Assembly (NCBI GenBank): GCA_027620575.1 | Contig: JAQCDT010000039.1 | Span: 1 to 9,395, forward strand | DNA from: Verrucomicrobiota bacterium | Lineage (GTDB): Bacteria > Verrucomicrobiota > Verrucomicrobiia > Opitutales > Coraliomargaritaceae | DNA: 9,395 bases | Direction: 5' to 3' | Shown here: piece after piece, positions 7,099 to 9,395 of the stretch | Layout of the letters: each line of letters opens with the position of its first letter | How positions within the stretch are numbered: position 1 is the first letter of the stretch | Made by a program: the position numbers and the translations under genes | The notes under the pieces: model-generated | The model's database searches: none | What the model was told of the DNA's origin: nothing | What the model saw: only the letters and a program-made list of their open reading frames with translations

Positions 7099-8756
7099 AC
7101 CTCAAAACGATTCTGCTTTATTGGCATACCATTCGCCACTTAAAAGCTGTTCAGTTTTACGGTCGATTAATTCATCGTTATTGGCGACCTCGTATTAAAC
7201 TTAAACCATTGCCAAAGCTTTTAAAACATACTGATTCTTGGCAAAAGCCTGCATCTAGATTGTCTTCCATGGTAGGTCCTAATGATTTTAAATTTCTAAA
7301 TGAATTGGGCAATTTAAATCAATTAGGTTGGGATAATCCTTCTCGTGAAAAACTTTGGCGTTATAATCTCCACTATTTTGATGATCTAAATGCTCATAAT
7401 GTAGAGGAACGCAAATCATGGCATACTGATCTAATTGAAAAATGGATAGTCGAAAATGCCCCTTTCGTCGGAACTGGTTGGGAATCCTATCCCACATCTT
7501 TACGGATTGTAAACTGGATAAAATGGCACTTGGGAGGTAATCAACTCAGCGCATCTGCTTTGCAAAGTCTCTTTATCCAACTTCGCTGGTTAAATAAAAG
7601 ATTAGAGTACCACCTACTCGGTAATCATCTATTCGCAAATGCAAAAGCATTGGTTTTCGGCGGATTATTTTTCGAAAATACGGAAGCAAATAATTGGCTT
7701 CAAAAAGGTCTAGCAATTCTTAAAAGAGAAGTAAAAGAACAGATTTTACCTGATGGCGGACATTTTGAACTTAGTACTATGTATCATGCACTAGTGCTTG
7801 AGGATATCCTAGACCTTATAAACATAACAAAATGCTTTTCTGGTAAGTTAAACGAGGAACAGGATAAACAAGTATCGAGTTGGTATGATGTGGCTGAAAA
7901 GATGTACTTTTGGCTCCATACTATGTGTCACCCGGATGGAGAGATAAGTTTCTTTAACGATTCAGCATTTGATGTAGCACCAAGTATTTCAGAACTCGAT
8001 GCATATGCAAAAAGATTGGGAATAGTAACTTTAGAAACAACTGATAAAAAGTTAATATTATTAAAAGACAGCGGATATATCCGAATAAAGAATGATTCTT
8101 TACTGGCATTGTTAGATGTCGCAAAAATTGGGCCCGATTATCTTCCAGGTCATGGGCATGCTGATACTCTTAGCTTTGAATTGTCTGTAGGTGATCAGCG
8201 AGTGATCGTAAATTCAGGGACATCCTGCTATGGTTTATCGACTGAAAGGCTAAAACAAAGAGGCACGCTATCTCATAACACTGTAACAGTTAACGGAGAA
8301 AACTCCTCAGAAGTTTGGGGTGGGTTTCGAGTTGCTCAAAGAGCTTATTCGAGAAATTTAAAAATTAATGATTCTCAATCTCGAAATAATTTAGAAGTTC
8401 ATTGTTCTCATGATGGGTATAATCGACTAAATGGTAAACCAGTTCATGCAAGAAGTTGGTGCATGAATGAAAATGAGCTTTTGATTAAAGATAATGTGCT
8501 TGGGTTTTATAAAACCTCTGTTGCTCGTTTTCATTTTCATCCTGATGTCCAACTGACTATCAAACCAAACAATAAATCTGGGAATGTTATAATGGAAGGT
8601 AATATAATATTAACTTGGTTTATCGATCATGGGTTTGCTAGCCTAGAGGAGAGCTTTTGGTATCCAAAATTTGGAAGATCTGTCCCCAATTTTTGCCTTC
8701 AAATTAAACTGGTAAAGGGAGTAAGTGTACTTCGCTTAAGATTTTCCAAGAGTTAA
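7095..8756 (+). CDS. Heparinase II/III family protein, non-canonical start
   Basis: About 553 residues. The N-terminal two thirds look like an alpha/alpha-toroid and the C-terminal part is the heparinase II/III-like beta-sheet domain. Counting from ATA at 7095, motifs are LLYWHTIRHLKAVQFYGR (7-24), YNLHYFDDL (90-98), GTGWESYPTSLRI (126-138), HLLGNHLFANAKAL (173-186), PDGGHFELSTMYH (219-231), PGHGHADTLSFEL (351-363) and RGTLSHNTVTVNG (389-401). N177/H178, Y230 and H353/H355 are placed like lyase catalytic residues. The frame has no ATG, GTG or TTG between its upstream stop (7056-7058) and TTG at 7209, yet residues 7-34 carry the family N-terminal pattern, so TTG is too late. ATA at 7095 overlaps the epimerase TAA exactly as ATGA does at 6001; CTG 7089, ATT 7110 and CTG 7113 are alternatives. 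No signal peptide is visible. Family enzymes cleave uronic-acid polysaccharides; here it may edit or trim the polymer, but activity is inferred. Confidence 0.82.
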   Translation: MNLKTILLYWHTIRHLKAVQFYGRLIHRYWRPRIKLKPLPKLLKHTDSWQKPASRLSSMVGPNDFKFLNELGNLNQLGWDNPSREKLWRYNLHYFDDLNAHNVEERKSWHTDLIEKWIVENAPFVGTGWESYPTSLRIVNWIKWHLGGNQLSASALQSLFIQLRWLNKRLEYHLLGNHLFANAKALVFGGLFFENTEANNWLQKGLAILKREVKEQILPDGGHFELSTMYHALVLEDILDLINITKCFSGKLNEEQDKQVSSWYDVAEKMYFWLHTMCHPDGEISFFNDSAFDVAPSISELDAYAKRLGIVTLETTDKKLILLKDSGYIRIKNDSLLALLDVAKIGPDYLPGHGHADTLSFELSVGDQRVIVNSGTSCYGLSTERLKQRGTLSHNTVTVNGENSSEVWGGFRVAQRAYSRNLKINDSQSRNNLEVHCSHDGYNRLNGKPVHARSWCMNENELLIKDNVLGFYKTSVARFHFHPDVQLTIKPNNKSGNVIMEGNIILTWFIDHGFASLEESFWYPKFGRSVPNFCLQIKLVKGVSVLRLRFSKS

Positions 8757-8772
8757 TTTTACTTTTAACAAC

Positions 8773-8786
8773 TTTCATATATGAAA
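8773..8786. repeat. 14-bp perfect palindrome over a start codon
   Basis: TTTCATATATGAAA is its own reverse complement and spans the ATG (8781-8783) of the last gene. In RNA it could fold as a 5-bp stem with a TATA loop that covers the start codon, or as DNA serve as a dyad binding site. The rest of the 24-bp gap (8757-8780) shows no Shine-Dalgarno sequence and no terminator. In AT-rich DNA such a palindrome may be chance. Confidence 0.3.
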
Positions 8787-9395
8787 ATCTTATTTTTAAG
8801 TTTTTATTACCCACCTGATCTGTGTGCTGGTTCTTTTAGGGCACAATCTCTGATAGAGGCGTTGAAGAAACAAGATAAAATTTCAGAGATTGATATTTTA
8901 ACAACAATTCCAAACCGTTATAAATCATTCACAAAAAAATCTAGTGAGATTGAGAGCGATGATACTATCAAAATTAGAAGGATTGAATTGCCAAAACACA
9001 AAAGTGGAATGCTGGATCAATCGAGGGCTTTCTTGAAATTCTTTTTAAATGTTTTGATGTTCATAAGAGGTAAAGATTACGATATGGTTTTCGCTACATC
9101 ATCAAGGTTAATGACAGCTTTTTTAGGTGCTTATATTTCAAGTAAAATCAGGAAACCACTTTATCTAGATATTCGAGATATATTTACTGATACGATGAGT
9201 GATATTTTATCAAATAAATTTTCATTTTTAATTAACCCAATCCTGAGTTATATCGAAAATATAACTATTAGGAAGGCTGTTCATATCAATTTAGTTTCTG
9301 CAGGTTTTTCCCAGTATTTTAAACAAAAATATCCACGAAAAAAATATTCATTTTATTCAAACGGTATTGATGATTTATTTTTAAAGAATTTAGAT
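8781..9395 (+). CDS. Glycosyltransferase, GT4 WbuB-like (partial, 3' end missing)
   Basis: The first 205 codons of a GT4-type glycosyltransferase; the frame is open to the right edge, so the stop and the donor-binding half are outside. The opening MKILFLSFYYPPD (1-13) followed by a small-residue turn (AGSFRAQSL, 16-24) is the GT-B N-terminal strand and loop of WbuB/WcaI-like transferases. LYLDIRDIFTDT (127-138), LVSAGFSQYF (171-180) and YSNGIDDLF (192-200) are further landmarks at the expected spacing; the last is the linker that leads into the C-terminal domain. ATG at 8781 is the only sensible start; it lies 24 bp after the heparinase stop, the largest gap in the operon, without a clear ribosome site. 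It probably adds an amino- or deoxy-sugar to the repeat unit on the cytoplasmic face. Sugar specificity is unknown. This is the most AT-rich gene in the window by eye. Confidence 0.85.
   Translation, partial: MKILFLSFYYPPDLCAGSFRAQSLIEALKKQDKISEIDILTTIPNRYKSFTKKSSEIESDDTIKIRRIELPKHKSGMLDQSRAFLKFFLNVLMFIRGKDYDMVFATSSRLMTAFLGAYISSKIRKPLYLDIRDIFTDTMSDILSNKFSFLINPILSYIENITIRKAVHINLVSAGFSQYFKQKYPRKKYSFYSNGIDDLFLKNLD

Noticed and set aside
7209..7211. TTG as the start of the heparinase-like gene
   Set aside because: The same frame upstream codes for the family's conserved N-terminus, so starting here would cut off real protein.
1..9395. Insertion sequence, CRISPR array, tRNA or rRNA
   Set aside because: No transposase motif, regularly spaced repeats or tRNA/rRNA-like sequence was seen on reading through.

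Overview
The window is part of a surface-polysaccharide (O-antigen, capsule or exopolysaccharide) biosynthesis locus from a bacterium, most likely Gram-negative. All eight genes lie on the plus strand and are packed tightly, with overlaps of 1-11 bp, one exact abutment and a single 24-bp gap, so they probably form one operon. Ribosome-binding sites are weak and translational coupling looks likely. Base composition is moderately AT-rich, and by eye it becomes more AT-rich from left to right. I cannot name the phylum.

Layout: 1-227 holds no gene I recognise, only two small inverted repeats and an A/T tract. Then come a GT4-type glycosyltransferase (228-1376); a three-gene sugar-amidination module made of an N-acetyl sugar amidotransferase of the WbpG/PseA family (1366-2505), a HisH-type glutaminase (2502-3116) and a HisF-type partner (3117-3890); a two-domain oxidoreductase fusing a zinc-less MDR dehydrogenase to a Gfo/Idh/MocA dehydrogenase (3890-6004); a non-hydrolysing UDP-GlcNAc 2-epimerase (6001-7098); a heparinase II/III-family protein (about 7095-8756); and the first 205 codons of a second, WbuB-like GT4 glycosyltransferase that runs off the right edge (8781-9395).

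How they fit: the epimerase would make a UDP-ManNAc-type precursor. HisH and HisF would release ammonia from glutamine and pass it to the PP-loop amidotransferase, which converts an N-acetyl group on a sugar to an acetamidino group. The glycosyltransferases would assemble the repeat unit. The double oxidoreductase and the heparinase-like protein look like a pair acting on the sugar or the chain, but their exact reactions are not shown by the sequence. Flippase, polymerase and other precursor genes must lie outside the window.

Most notable points: (i) the HisF paralogue has Leu where histidine-pathway HisF has catalytic Asp11, while its Asp130 and Asp176 equivalents remain, so hisH/hisF here are probably not histidine genes; (ii) the heparinase gene has no ATG, GTG or TTG at its natural start, and its conserved N-terminus reads back to an ATA that overlaps the previous stop codon, so standard gene calling would lose about 38 residues; (iii) the MDR half of the fusion oxidoreductase has lost its expected zinc ligands; (iv) the heparinase keeps candidate catalytic residues but shows no signal peptide.
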